A stretch of 10,907 nucleotides of DNA from Brevundimonas sp. GTDB taxonomy: Bacteria > Pseudomonadota > Alphaproteobacteria > Caulobacterales > Caulobacteraceae. Of the stretch, positions 1 through 6,801 are shown one piece after another; positions within the stretch are counted from its first letter, which is position 1; every line of letters starts with the position of its first letter. The translations under genes were made by a program, and so were the position numbers. The notes beneath the pieces were generated by a model. The model did not search any database. It was not told the origin of the DNA and saw nothing but the letters and a program-made list of their open reading frames with translations. Location: positions 1 through 10,907 of the forward strand of contig JALAGW010000196.1 in assembly GCA_022712235.1 (NCBI GenBank), written 5' to 3'.

Positions 1-438
1 CCGGGCGTCGACGCCCAGCGCCGTGGCGTCCCCGGCGCCGCCGACGGGGATGGAGCCGGGCAGGGGGTAGTCGCGCAGCAGGTCGCCGTTGGCCGGGGCG
101 CCGCCGGAATAACGCGAGGCCGAGGCGTCGACCTTGATGAAGCCGCCGAACTTGACCGTGTGGTCGCCGATGCGGAAGCCTTCCTCGCGGGGGTTGGTCG
201 AGACGGGCGTCGGCGCCGGTGGGGCGGCCGGGCGGGTCTCCAGACGGATGATGTCCTGGGCTTGCGCGGTTTGTTGCGTTCGCGCGGCGGCGACTTCGGA
301 CTTCAGGCTGTTCAGCTCGGCCTCGAGCTGCGCGATGCGGGCCTCGAGGGCCGCATTGGCGTCCTGCGCCCAGGCGGCGCCGGGCGCAAACAGGAGCGCA
401 GCCGCGGCCGCGCCGCCGAGCAGGCGGAATCTTCCCAT
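1..438 (-). CDS. DcaP-like outer-membrane porin (N-terminal part, runs off left edge)
   Basis: The first 146 codons of a minus-strand gene are present; the stop lies beyond base 1. Residues 1-24 form a classical signal peptide (basic start, Ala/Leu-rich core, AAWA before QD). Residues ~28-60 form a heptad-like coiled coil (ALEARIAQLEAELNSLKSEV), followed by a Pro-rich linker at ~68-80. The first barrel-like segment has the FGGFIKVDASASRYSGG pattern, then RDYPLPGSIPVGG. A coiled-coil stalk ahead of a barrel is typical of the DcaP family of trimeric porins, known for uptake of small organic acids. The start at 438 is chosen because GGAGG at 446-450 sits 7 nt upstream; the ATG at 443 is too close to it. 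It is divergent from the response regulator at 611, with a candidate operator between them. Substrate is unknown. Family call is moderately sure, outer-membrane role fairly sure. Confidence 0.75.
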   Translation of the reverse strand, partial: MGRFRLLGGAAAAALLFAPGAAWAQDANAALEARIAQLEAELNSLKSEVAAARTQQTAQAQDIIRLETRPAAPPAPTPVSTNPREEGFRIGDHTVKFGGFIKVDASASRYSGGAPANGDLLRDYPLPGSIPVGGAGDATALGVDAR

Positions 439-518
439 GTCATGTCCTCCCGGGTTCATCTGATGCGAACCTCGAGACGGCAGCATTCCGTGCGAGGGCG
501 GTTTGCGGCCATTAGCCA

Positions 519-542
519 TTGGTCTAGTTTCGACCAAAGTCG
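519..542. promoter_or_regulatory. Candidate operator in divergent region (inverted repeat plus shared 14-mer)
   Basis: TTGGTC (519-524) and GACCAA (532-537) form a perfect 6-bp inverted repeat with a 7-nt spacer. The overlapping 14-mer TTCGACCAAAGTCG (529-542) contains the palindrome CGAC-CAAA-GTCG and is repeated exactly at 1529-1542, upstream of the permease. It lies 68 nt before the regulator start and 90 nt before the porin start, so it could serve both. Paired short half-sites of this kind suit a NarL-type dimer. Which protein binds it is inference. Confidence 0.5.
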
Positions 543-610
543 AGGCGCGGCATGGTGTCGTCACAGCGCGGCCTCGACCCGAAAAAGAACCGCGCGCGGG
601 AAGGATTTTC

Positions 611-1225
611 ATGGATCGCATCGTCGTCGCCGACGACCACCCTCTGTTTCGGGCGGCGTTGAGATCGGCCGTCGAAAAAGCCGCGCCCGGCGCCGTGATT
701 GCGGAATGCGCCAGTCTGGCCGAGGTTCTGGCCACGCTAGGCGAGGGCGCGACCGATCTGTTGCTGCTGGACCTGAAGCTGTCGGACAGCGAGGGCATGG
801 GCGGCCTGACTCGCATCCGCGCCGATCATCCGGCCGTGCCGGTCGCCGTGGTCTCGGCCAGCGAGGAGCCGCCGACCGTGCGCCGCGCCCTGACGCTCGG
901 CGCGGCCGGCTTCATTCCCAAGTCCGCCGCCCTGCCGGTCATGGTCGAGGCCATAACCGCCATCCTGGCGGGCGACAGCTGGGCCCCCGACGTCGGCGAG
1001 CCGGGAGCCGAGGAGGGCGACCTTGAGGCCCGCATCGCCAGCCTGACCCCGTCGCAGCTGCGCATCCTCGAAGGCCTGAAGGCCGGGCGGCTGAACAAGC
1101 AGATCGCCTTCGACCTCGGCGTCACCGAGGCCACCATCAAGGCTCATCTGACCAGCGTCTTCCGCAAGCTGGGCGTGCATAACCGCACCCAGGCGGTAAT
1201 CCTGGCCCAGTCGATCGACCTCTGA
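611..1225 (+). CDS. NarL/LuxR-family response regulator, CrbR/ErdR-like
   Basis: A 204-residue cytoplasmic transcription regulator. The receiver domain spans residues 3-120: acidic pair D8-D9, phosphoacceptor D54 (in DLLLLDLKLSDSEG), S82 at the usual Ser/Thr switch position, and K104. A Glu/Gly-rich linker (~125-140) leads to a LuxR helix-turn-helix at ~144-204 (LTPSQLRIL, LNKQIAFDLGVTEATIKAHL, KLGVHNRTQAV). This C-terminal pattern is close to CrbR/ErdR, the partners of symporter-fused kinases that control acetate use in Vibrio and Pseudomonas. A CrbS-like kinase lies 2.2 kb downstream on the same strand, so it is the likely partner. AAGGA at 601-605 with 5-nt spacing fixes the start at 611; the open frame extends to 503, but that part is not domain-like. 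It faces the small gene at 1255-1407 tail to tail. Its regulon is inferred, not shown. Confidence 0.85.
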   Translation: MDRIVVADDHPLFRAALRSAVEKAAPGAVIAECASLAEVLATLGEGATDLLLLDLKLSDSEGMGGLTRIRADHPAVPVAVVSASEEPPTVRRALTLGAAGFIPKSAALPVMVEAITAILAGDSWAPDVGEPGAEEGDLEARIASLTPSQLRILEGLKAGRLNKQIAFDLGVTEATIKAHLTSVFRKLGVHNRTQAVILAQSIDL

Positions 1226-1240
1226 CGTTCGCCCCCGGTC

Positions 1241-1256
1241 GAGGCCGTTGAGCCTC
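1241..1256. terminator. Weak hairpin between convergent genes
   Basis: GAGGC (1241-1245) and GCCTC (1252-1256) can pair around a 6-nt loop in the 29-bp gap between the regulator and the convergent small gene. No T-run follows on either strand, so it would be at best a weak or Rho-assisted bidirectional stop. It overlaps the stop codon of the minus-strand gene. Confidence 0.2.
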
Positions 1257-1407
1257 AGTCCTCGGACGGTTCGTCGTCGTTCTTGTTCAGACCCGCGGCC
1301 TTGGCGGCGCGCTTGGCGGCCTTGGCCGCCGCCTTGGCTTCGGCCTTCTTGGCCTCCGCGCGTTCGCGTTCCTGTCGTTCGAAGCTGTAGTTGGGCTTGC
1401 GGGCCAT
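1255..1407 (-). CDS. Small Ala/Lys-rich hypothetical protein (50 aa)
   Basis: A 50-residue protein beginning MARKPNYSFERQERERAEAK. Its middle (~18-37) is an Ala/Lys/Glu repeat that should form one charged helix, and its tail (NKNDDEPSED) is acidic. There is no signal peptide, membrane segment or Cys. AGAGGA lies 4 nt before the ATG at 1407. Short proteins with a MARKPNYSFERxERE start are common as uncharacterised genes in Alphaproteobacteria, from memory, and the conserved head argues for a real gene. The frame stays open far upstream (to about 3312), but that is antisense shadow of the permease. It is tail to tail with the regulator and divergent from the permease, sharing a 240-bp intergenic region with it. 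Function unknown; nucleic-acid or ribosome association would be a guess from charge alone. Confidence 0.7.
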   Translation of the reverse strand: MARKPNYSFERQERERAEAKKAEAKAAAKAAKRAAKAAGLNKNDDEPSED

Positions 1408-1480
1408 GTTGTCCTCTCGCGCCAGGCCGCCGAACGGCGACGTCAGACCTTCATGTGGCGGCAGTCGCCCTTCGGGACAA

Positions 1481-1496
1481 CAGGGAAACCTCCCTG
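1481..1496. repeat. Short perfect inverted repeat upstream of permease
   Basis: CAGGGA (1481-1486), loop AACC, TCCCTG (1491-1496). It lies between the divergent small gene and the permease, 33 bp before the shared 14-mer. There is no T-run, so it is not an intrinsic terminator. It could be an operator or an RNA hairpin. Confidence 0.3.
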
Positions 1497-1528
1497 GGCT
1501 GACATTCGGATCGAACAGACGTCGCCGT

Positions 1529-1556
1529 TCGACCAAAGTCGCTCTCTCCAAAGTCC
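1529..1556. promoter_or_regulatory. Candidate operator upstream of the MHS permease
   Basis: TTCGACCAAAGTCG (1529-1542) is identical over 14 bp to 529-542 in the porin/regulator intergenic region. A second half copy, CCAAAGTC, follows at 1549-1556, starting 15 bp after the first CCAAAGTC (1534-1541). The permease ATG is 91 nt downstream of the last repeat, leaving room for a promoter, though no convincing -35/-10 pair was picked. It is most simply read as a binding site shared by the two transport genes; the binding protein is not known. Confidence 0.5.
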
Positions 1557-1647
1557 GCGACCTGCTGTCACTCTCCCTTCCGACGATCCGGCAACAGGAT
1601 CGCGAGGAAACGGCCGCGCCACGCGGCTTCAAAGGAAGGGACTGCCC

Positions 1648-3318
1648 ATGACCGACCGCACCGTGGGTGCGGCGGAGGGCGCGGAGCACACGGTCGACAA
1701 GAACGACCGGCTGGTGATCCTTGCGTCGTCCGTCGGCACCGTCATCGAATGGTACGACTTCTATCTTTACGGCTCTCTGGCCGCGATCATCTCCGCCCAG
1801 TTCTTCTCGGGCGTGAACGAGACCACCGGCTTCATCTTCGCCCTGATGGCCTTCGCCGCCGGTTTCGCGGTGCGTCCGTTCGGGGCCATCGTCTTCGGCC
1901 GCATGGGCGACCTGTGGGGACGCAAGAACACCTTCCTCGTCACCATGCTGCTGATGGGCCTGTCGACCTTCGTGGTCGGCCTGCTGCCGCCCTATGCGGC
2001 CATCGGCATCGCCGCGCCGATCATCCTGGTCCTGATGCGCCTGATCCAGGGTCTGGCGCTCGGCGGTGAATACGGCGGGGCCGCCACCTACGTCGCCGAG
2101 CACGCCCCGCACGGCAAGCGCGGCTTCTACACCTCCTTCATCCAGATCACCGCCACCGTAGGCCTGCTGCTCAGCCTGATGGTCATTCTGGGCGTCCGCT
2201 TCGCCGTGGGTGAGGAAGCCTTCGTCAGCTGGGGCTGGCGCATCCCCTTCATCGTCTCGATCCTGCTGCTGGGCGTGAGCCTGTGGATCCGCCTGAAGCT
2301 GTCGGAAAGCCCGGCCTTCAAGCGCATGAAGGCCGAAGGCAAGGGATCGACCACGCCCCTGAAGGACAGCTTCATGAAGTGGCCGAACCTGAAGCTGGTG
2401 CTGATCGCCCTGTTCGGTCTGGCCGCCGGTCAGGCCGTGGTCTGGTACACGGGTCAGTTCTACGCCCTCTTCTTCCTCGAGAAGACGCTGAAGGTCGATC
2501 CGGCCCTGTCGAACATCCTGATCGCCGCCGCCCTGGCCCTGGCCACGCCCTTCTTCGTCTTCTTCGGCTGGCTGTCGGACAAGATCGGGCGCAAGCCCAT
2601 CATCCTGGTCGGCTGCCTGCTGGCCGCCCTGACCTACTTCCCGCTGTTCAACGCCCTGACGGGCGCGGCCAATCCGCGTCTGGCCGCCGCCGCGGCCTCG
2701 GCGCCGGTGACCGTTTACGCCGACCCGGCCGACTGCCACTTCCAGTTCGACCCGGTGGGCAAGACCGTCTTCAACAGCTCGTGCGATCTGGCCAAGACCC
2801 ATCTGGCCAAGGCCGGCGTCACCTATGTCAACGAGGCCGCCCCCGCCGGAACCGTGGCCCAGGTCCGCATCGGCGACCGCGTGGTCGACAGCTTCAACGG
2901 CAAGGTCCTGGCCAAGGCCGATTTCGACGCCCAGAAGAAAACCTGGGACGCCGGACTGACCGCCGCCCTGACCGAGGCCGGCTATCCGACCAAGGCCGAC
3001 AGCGCCCTGGTCAACAAGCCCATGGTGATCGGCATCCTGTTCCTGCTGGTCCTCTATGTGACCATGGTTTACGGCCCGATCGCCGCCGCCCTGGTCGAGA
3101 TGTTCCCGACCAAGGTGCGCTACACCTCCATGTCGCTGCCCTATCACATCGGCAACGGCTGGTTCGGCGGCTTCCTGCCGACCACGGCCTTCGCCATGGT
3201 CGCGGCCACGGGCAATATCTACTACGGCCTCTGGTATCCCATCGCCATCGCGGTGCTGACCCTGATCATCGGCGTCCTCTTCGTGAAGGAAGGCAAGGAC
3301 GTGAACATCCACGACTGA
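1648..3318 (+). CDS. MHS-family (metabolite:H+ symporter) MFS permease with large periplasmic insert
   Basis: A 556-residue inner-membrane transporter. Twelve helices are visible. The major-facilitator loop 2-3 motif is GRMGDLWGRK (84-93), its second-half echo is GWLSDKIGRK (307-316), and the MHS-type helix 4-5 segment is RLIQGLALGGEYGG (131-144). The early EWYDFYLYG (34-42) is also typical of MHS proteins such as KgtP, ShiA and ProP. It is about 100 residues longer than those because residues ~340-457, between helices 9 and 10, form a polar insert with C363 and C379, predicted to be periplasmic. AGGAAGGG at 1633-1640 sits 7 nt before the ATG; the open frame reaches 1453, but that extension is not protein-like. 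Neighbours suggest a small organic acid as substrate, which the sequence alone cannot settle. A strong terminator follows 24 nt after the stop, so it is probably transcribed alone. Confidence 0.88.
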   Translation: MTDRTVGAAEGAEHTVDKNDRLVILASSVGTVIEWYDFYLYGSLAAIISAQFFSGVNETTGFIFALMAFAAGFAVRPFGAIVFGRMGDLWGRKNTFLVTMLLMGLSTFVVGLLPPYAAIGIAAPIILVLMRLIQGLALGGEYGGAATYVAEHAPHGKRGFYTSFIQITATVGLLLSLMVILGVRFAVGEEAFVSWGWRIPFIVSILLLGVSLWIRLKLSESPAFKRMKAEGKGSTTPLKDSFMKWPNLKLVLIALFGLAAGQAVVWYTGQFYALFFLEKTLKVDPALSNILIAAALALATPFFVFFGWLSDKIGRKPIILVGCLLAALTYFPLFNALTGAANPRLAAAAASAPVTVYADPADCHFQFDPVGKTVFNSSCDLAKTHLAKAGVTYVNEAAPAGTVAQVRIGDRVVDSFNGKVLAKADFDAQKKTWDAGLTAALTEAGYPTKADSALVNKPMVIGILFLLVLYVTMVYGPIAAALVEMFPTKVRYTSMSLPYHIGNGWFGGFLPTTAFAMVAATGNIYYGLWYPIAIAVLTLIIGVLFVKEGKDVNIHD

Positions 3319-3342
3319 GGTCGATAAGCTTCGCCAACCTGC

Positions 3343-3380
3343 AGGGGCGGTCCGGTTTCCGGCCGCCCCTCTTTTTGTTC
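3343..3380 (+). terminator. Strong intrinsic terminator after the permease
   Basis: AGGGGCGG (3343-3350) pairs with CCGCCCCT (3363-3370). The stem continues, past one bulged T, as CCGG/CCGG closing a TTT loop (3352-3362). CTTTTTGTTC follows at once. This is a textbook Rho-independent terminator, 24 nt after the permease stop and 27 nt before the kinase ATG. Confidence 0.88.
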
Positions 3381-3407
3381 TTGTCCCACAGCCCCGCTCC
3401 GTCCCAG

Positions 3408-6400
3408 ATGCCGGTCATGTTCAGCCTCGCGACCCTGGCCCTTGTGGCCGCCTACATGGCCGTCCTGTTCGCGGTGGCCTGGTGGTACGAGCGGCCGTCG
3501 ATCAAGACGCGCGGCGGGGCGCTGGGGCCGTCGCTCTATGCGCTGTCCCTGGCCATCTACTGCACCTCATGGACCTACTACGGGGCGGTGGGGACGGCGG
3601 CGCGGTCGGCCTGGGAATACCTCCCCATCTATATCGGCCCGGCCTTGGGGGTGACGGTGCTGTTTCCCCTGTGGAAGCGGATCGCGGCCGCGGCCCGACG
3701 CGAGAACGTCGGCTCGATGGCCGACTTCATCTCCTCGCGCTACGGCAAGAGCCCGGCGCTCGGCGCGGCGGTCGCCGCCGTCGCCATCCTGGGGTCGCTG
3801 CCCTATATCGCGCTGCAGCTGAAATCCCTGTCGATGGCGGGCGAGATGCTGACCGAGGGGACGCCGGTGGCGGGCTCCGAGAGCCTGACGGTCCTGGTCA
3901 TGGCGGCGGTTCTGGCCGGCTTCGCCATCCTGTTCGGCGCCCGCCGTCCCGACCTGACCGAGCACAACCGCGGCCTGATCCAGGCCATCGGCATCGAGTC
4001 CATCGTCAAGTTGGCGGCCCTGCTGGCGGTGGCGATCTTCGCCCTGATGCTGCTGCGTCACGCCCCGGCCTCGGCGGACGTGACCGCCAGCCTCGGCGAT
4101 CTGGCGCGCTGGCCCGATCTGGACGGGCGCTTCTGGGCCATCGTCCTGGTGGCGACGCTCGCCATCTTCTGCCTTCCGCGTCAGTTCCACGTCGCCTTCG
4201 TCGAGGGCGGCGATCCGGCCCAGGTGAAGCGCGCGCGCTGGATTTTTCCCCTCTATCTGCTGCTGACCAGTCTGGCGGTCCTGCCCCTGGTGGCGGCGGG
4301 CGGCCTGTTCGCGCCCGACGTCAATCCCGACCTGCTGGTTCTGGCCCTGCCGCTGAACTCCGGCCAGTCGGCCCTGACGGCCATCGTCTTCGTCGGCGGC
4401 TTCTCGGCGGCGACCGCCATGGTCATCGTCGAGGCCGTGGCCCTGTCGGCCATGGTGTCCAACAACCTGGTCCTGCCGCTATTGGCCGCCGAGCGCCGCC
4501 GTCGGGGCGAGCGCGCCGGCGACATGGCGCGCGCCATCCTGAACATCCGCCGGGTGGCTATCGTGGCCCTGCTGCTGATGGCCTGGGTCTATTATCAGGC
4601 CATGGACCAGTCCAGCGGACTGGCGGCCATGGGGCTGGTCTCCTTCGCCGCCCTGGCCCAGCTGGCCCCGGCCCTGTTCGGGGCCGTGCTGTGGCGCGGC
4701 GGGCGCTCGCGCGGGGCGCTGGCGGGACTGGCGGTCGGCATGACGGTCTGGCTGGTCATGCTGGCCGCGCCGCAACTGGCGCCCGGCTTCGGTCTGAATG
4801 TTCCGGCCATGCTGGGGTTGACCGACCCGTTCGCGGCGGGGGTCTTCCTCAGTCTGGCGCTGAACCTCGGGGTCTTCATCGCCGTGTCGAGGCTGGGGAC
4901 GCCGCGCCTGATCGACCGGGTTCAGGCCCGCGCCTTCGTCGATCGGCTGGGGCCGGACTGGATGGAGGGGCGCGGGGCCTCCGCCGGGGCCTCGGTCGGG
5001 GACCTGAAGGCCCTGGTCGCCCGCTTCATCGGCGACGAGCGGGCCGAGCGCGCCTTCGCCGCCTGGGCGCGCGAGACCGAGGTCAGGCTGCGCGACGCCG
5101 ATCCCGCCGACGCCGGGCTGGCCCGCGCCGCCGAACGGATGCTGGCGGGGGCCATCGGCGCCGCCTCGGCCCGGCGCGTCATCGCCGCCGCCCTGGCCGC
5201 CGGGGGGCGCGCGCCCGAGGACGTGAGGCGGATGCTGGACGAAGCCTCGCAGGCGGTCCAGTTCAACCGCGACCTGCTGCAGACCACGCTGGACAACATC
5301 GACCAGGGCGTCAGCGTGGTGGACGAGGACCTGCGCCTGACCGCCTGGAACCGGCGCTATGTCGAGATGTTCGACCTGCCCGTCGGCTTCGTCCACGTCG
5401 GCCTGCCTATCGCCGCCGTCTATCGCCTGAACGCCGAACGAGGCGAGACCGACGCCAGCGACATCGAGGCCTGGATCGAGCGGCGGCTGGAGGCCCTGGC
5501 TCGCCGCATCCCGCATGACCATGAGCGCGAACAGCCGGACGGCCGCATCCTGCGCTCCTCTGGCGCTCCTATCCCCGGCGGCGGCTACGCCACCAGCTAT
5601 ACCGACATCACCGCCCTGCGCCGGGCCGCGCGCGAGCTGGAAGAGGCCAACGAACGGCTGGAGGCCCGCGTCGCCGACCGCACCGAGCGACTGGAGGAGG
5701 CCCGCCGTCTGGCGGAGGACGCCACCGCGTCAAAGACCCGATTCCTCGCCGCCGCCAGCCACGACCTGTTGCAGCCCCTGCACGCCGCGCGCCTGTTCAT
5801 CGCCGCCCTGAAGGAGGAGCCTTCGCTCGCGCCGGGGTCGGCGGGACGCGGTCTGGCCACCAACGCCGACCGTTCCATCGACAGCGCCCACCGTCTGCTG
5901 ACCGCCCTGCTCAACCTGTCCAAGCTGGAGGCGGGCGGGGTTCAACCCGCCGTGGCCCCCCTGTCGCTGGACGCTCTGTTCGCCGAGCTGCGCCGCGAGT
6001 TCGCGCCCATGGCCCGCGCCAAGGGCCTGCGGCTCAGCGTCGTGCCGTCCGGCCTCTGGGTCGCCTCGGATCACGACCTGCTGCGTTCCATGCTGCAGAA
6101 CCTGACCGCCAACGCCATCCGTTACACTGATCGGGGGCGGGTTCTGGTCGGCGCCCGACGCGACGGCCGGATGGTGCAGATGCTGGTCTGCGACACCGGG
6201 CGCGGCATCCCCGACGCGGACCGCGAAAACGTCTTCGGCGAGTTCGTGCGCCTGCCCGGCGCTCCGGTGGACGAGCCGGGCGCGGGTCTGGGCCTGGCTA
6301 TCGTGCAGAAGCTGTCGGACCTGCTGCGCCATCCGCTGTCGATGGCGTCGCGCGTCGGGCGCGGCACGACCTTCCGCGTCAGCGCCCCGCGCGCCGCCGC

Positions 6401-6791
6401 TCAGGTTGTGATCGCCCCGCTCACCGAGGGCGACGCTCGCTTGCCGCTGGCGGGCTTGCGGGTGCTGTGCGTGGACAACGAGCCCGCCATCCTCGACGCC
6501 CTGACGGCCCTGCTCAGCCGGTGGGGGGCGCAGACGACCACGGCGCGGAGCGTGGCCGAAGGGATCGCGGCTCAAGGGCCGTTCGACGCGGCCCTGGTCG
6601 ACCTGCATCTGGGCGACGGCGCGGACGGGCTGAGCGTGGTCGACGCCCTGCGAGCGCGGGGCCTGCGCCGCATCGGTCTGGTGACGGCGGACACTCGCGA
6701 GGGGCTGAAGGAGACGGCGACGGCCGCCGGGGCCGTCCTGCTGCCCAAGCCGGTCAAGCCGGCGGCGCTGAAGGCCTTCCTGTCGCGTTAG
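3408..6791 (+). CDS. CrbS/CbrA-like hybrid sensor kinase with SLC5 symporter domain
   Basis: A 1127-residue inner-membrane sensor. Residues ~4-498 are a sodium:solute symporter (SLC5) domain of about 13 helices (GFSAATAMVIVEA at 331-343). Residues ~505-600 are helical and fit the STAC linker. Next come a PAS-like domain (~620-737), a coiled coil (738-772), and HisKA with H785 (ASHDLLQPLHAARL). The ATPase follows, with N-box NLTANAIRYT (898-907), DTGRGIP (929-935) and GAGLGLAIV (958-966). A C-terminal receiver has D1023, phosphoacceptor D1065 and K1114. The order matches CrbS/MxtR/CbrA kinases, which govern use of acetate or amino acids; the CrbR-like protein at 611-1225 is the likely target. 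No Shine-Dalgarno precedes the ATG at 3408 or the in-frame ATG at 3417 (MFSLATLAL, an equally good start). The frame is open back to 2283, but that stretch is permease shadow. Family call sure; ligand unknown. Confidence 0.92.
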   Translation: MPVMFSLATLALVAAYMAVLFAVAWWYERPSIKTRGGALGPSLYALSLAIYCTSWTYYGAVGTAARSAWEYLPIYIGPALGVTVLFPLWKRIAAAARRENVGSMADFISSRYGKSPALGAAVAAVAILGSLPYIALQLKSLSMAGEMLTEGTPVAGSESLTVLVMAAVLAGFAILFGARRPDLTEHNRGLIQAIGIESIVKLAALLAVAIFALMLLRHAPASADVTASLGDLARWPDLDGRFWAIVLVATLAIFCLPRQFHVAFVEGGDPAQVKRARWIFPLYLLLTSLAVLPLVAAGGLFAPDVNPDLLVLALPLNSGQSALTAIVFVGGFSAATAMVIVEAVALSAMVSNNLVLPLLAAERRRRGERAGDMARAILNIRRVAIVALLLMAWVYYQAMDQSSGLAAMGLVSFAALAQLAPALFGAVLWRGGRSRGALAGLAVGMTVWLVMLAAPQLAPGFGLNVPAMLGLTDPFAAGVFLSLALNLGVFIAVSRLGTPRLIDRVQARAFVDRLGPDWMEGRGASAGASVGDLKALVARFIGDERAERAFAAWARETEVRLRDADPADAGLARAAERMLAGAIGAASARRVIAAALAAGGRAPEDVRRMLDEASQAVQFNRDLLQTTLDNIDQGVSVVDEDLRLTAWNRRYVEMFDLPVGFVHVGLPIAAVYRLNAERGETDASDIEAWIERRLEALARRIPHDHEREQPDGRILRSSGAPIPGGGYATSYTDITALRRAARELEEANERLEARVADRTERLEEARRLAEDATASKTRFLAAASHDLLQPLHAARLFIAALKEEPSLAPGSAGRGLATNADRSIDSAHRLLTALLNLSKLEAGGVQPAVAPLSLDALFAELRREFAPMARAKGLRLSVVPSGLWVASDHDLLRSMLQNLTANAIRYTDRGRVLVGARRDGRMVQMLVCDTGRGIPDADRENVFGEFVRLPGAPVDEPGAGLGLAIVQKLSDLLRHPLSMASRVGRGTTFRVSAPRAAAQVVIAPLTEGDARLPLAGLRVLCVDNEPAILDALTALLSRWGAQTTTARSVAEGIAAQGPFDAALVDLHLGDGADGLSVVDALRARGLRRIGLVTADTREGLKETATAAGAVLLPKPVKPAALKAFLSR

Positions 6792-6801
6792 CCGGCGTAG
6801 C

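Noticed and set aside
503..610. 36-residue N-terminal extension of the CrbR-like regulator
   Set aside because: It lacks a ribosome site, covers the operator repeat, and the receiver domain begins exactly at the ATG at 611, which has AAGGA 5 nt before it.
1428..1439. CGCCG-AA-CGGCG palindrome
   Set aside because: A two-base loop cannot form a stable hairpin, and such GC palindromes are expected often in DNA of this composition.
1255..3312. 685-codon open frame on the minus strand
   Set aside because: Only its last 50 codons have a ribosome site and plausible protein character. The rest is antisense to the MHS permease and is low-complexity Gly/Gln/Asp/His shadow sequence.
2283..3407. In-frame upstream extension of the CrbS-like kinase (would give 1502 aa)
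   Set aside because: It overlaps the permease in another frame, has an Arg/Gly/Pro-rich shadow composition, and runs through the terminator. Homology-like sequence begins only at 3408-3417.
3482..5518. 678-codon plus-strand frame and other long overlapping frames inside the kinase gene
   Set aside because: These are stop-poor shadows of a GC-rich gene, with Arg/Gly/Ala/Pro-dominated composition and no domain motifs.
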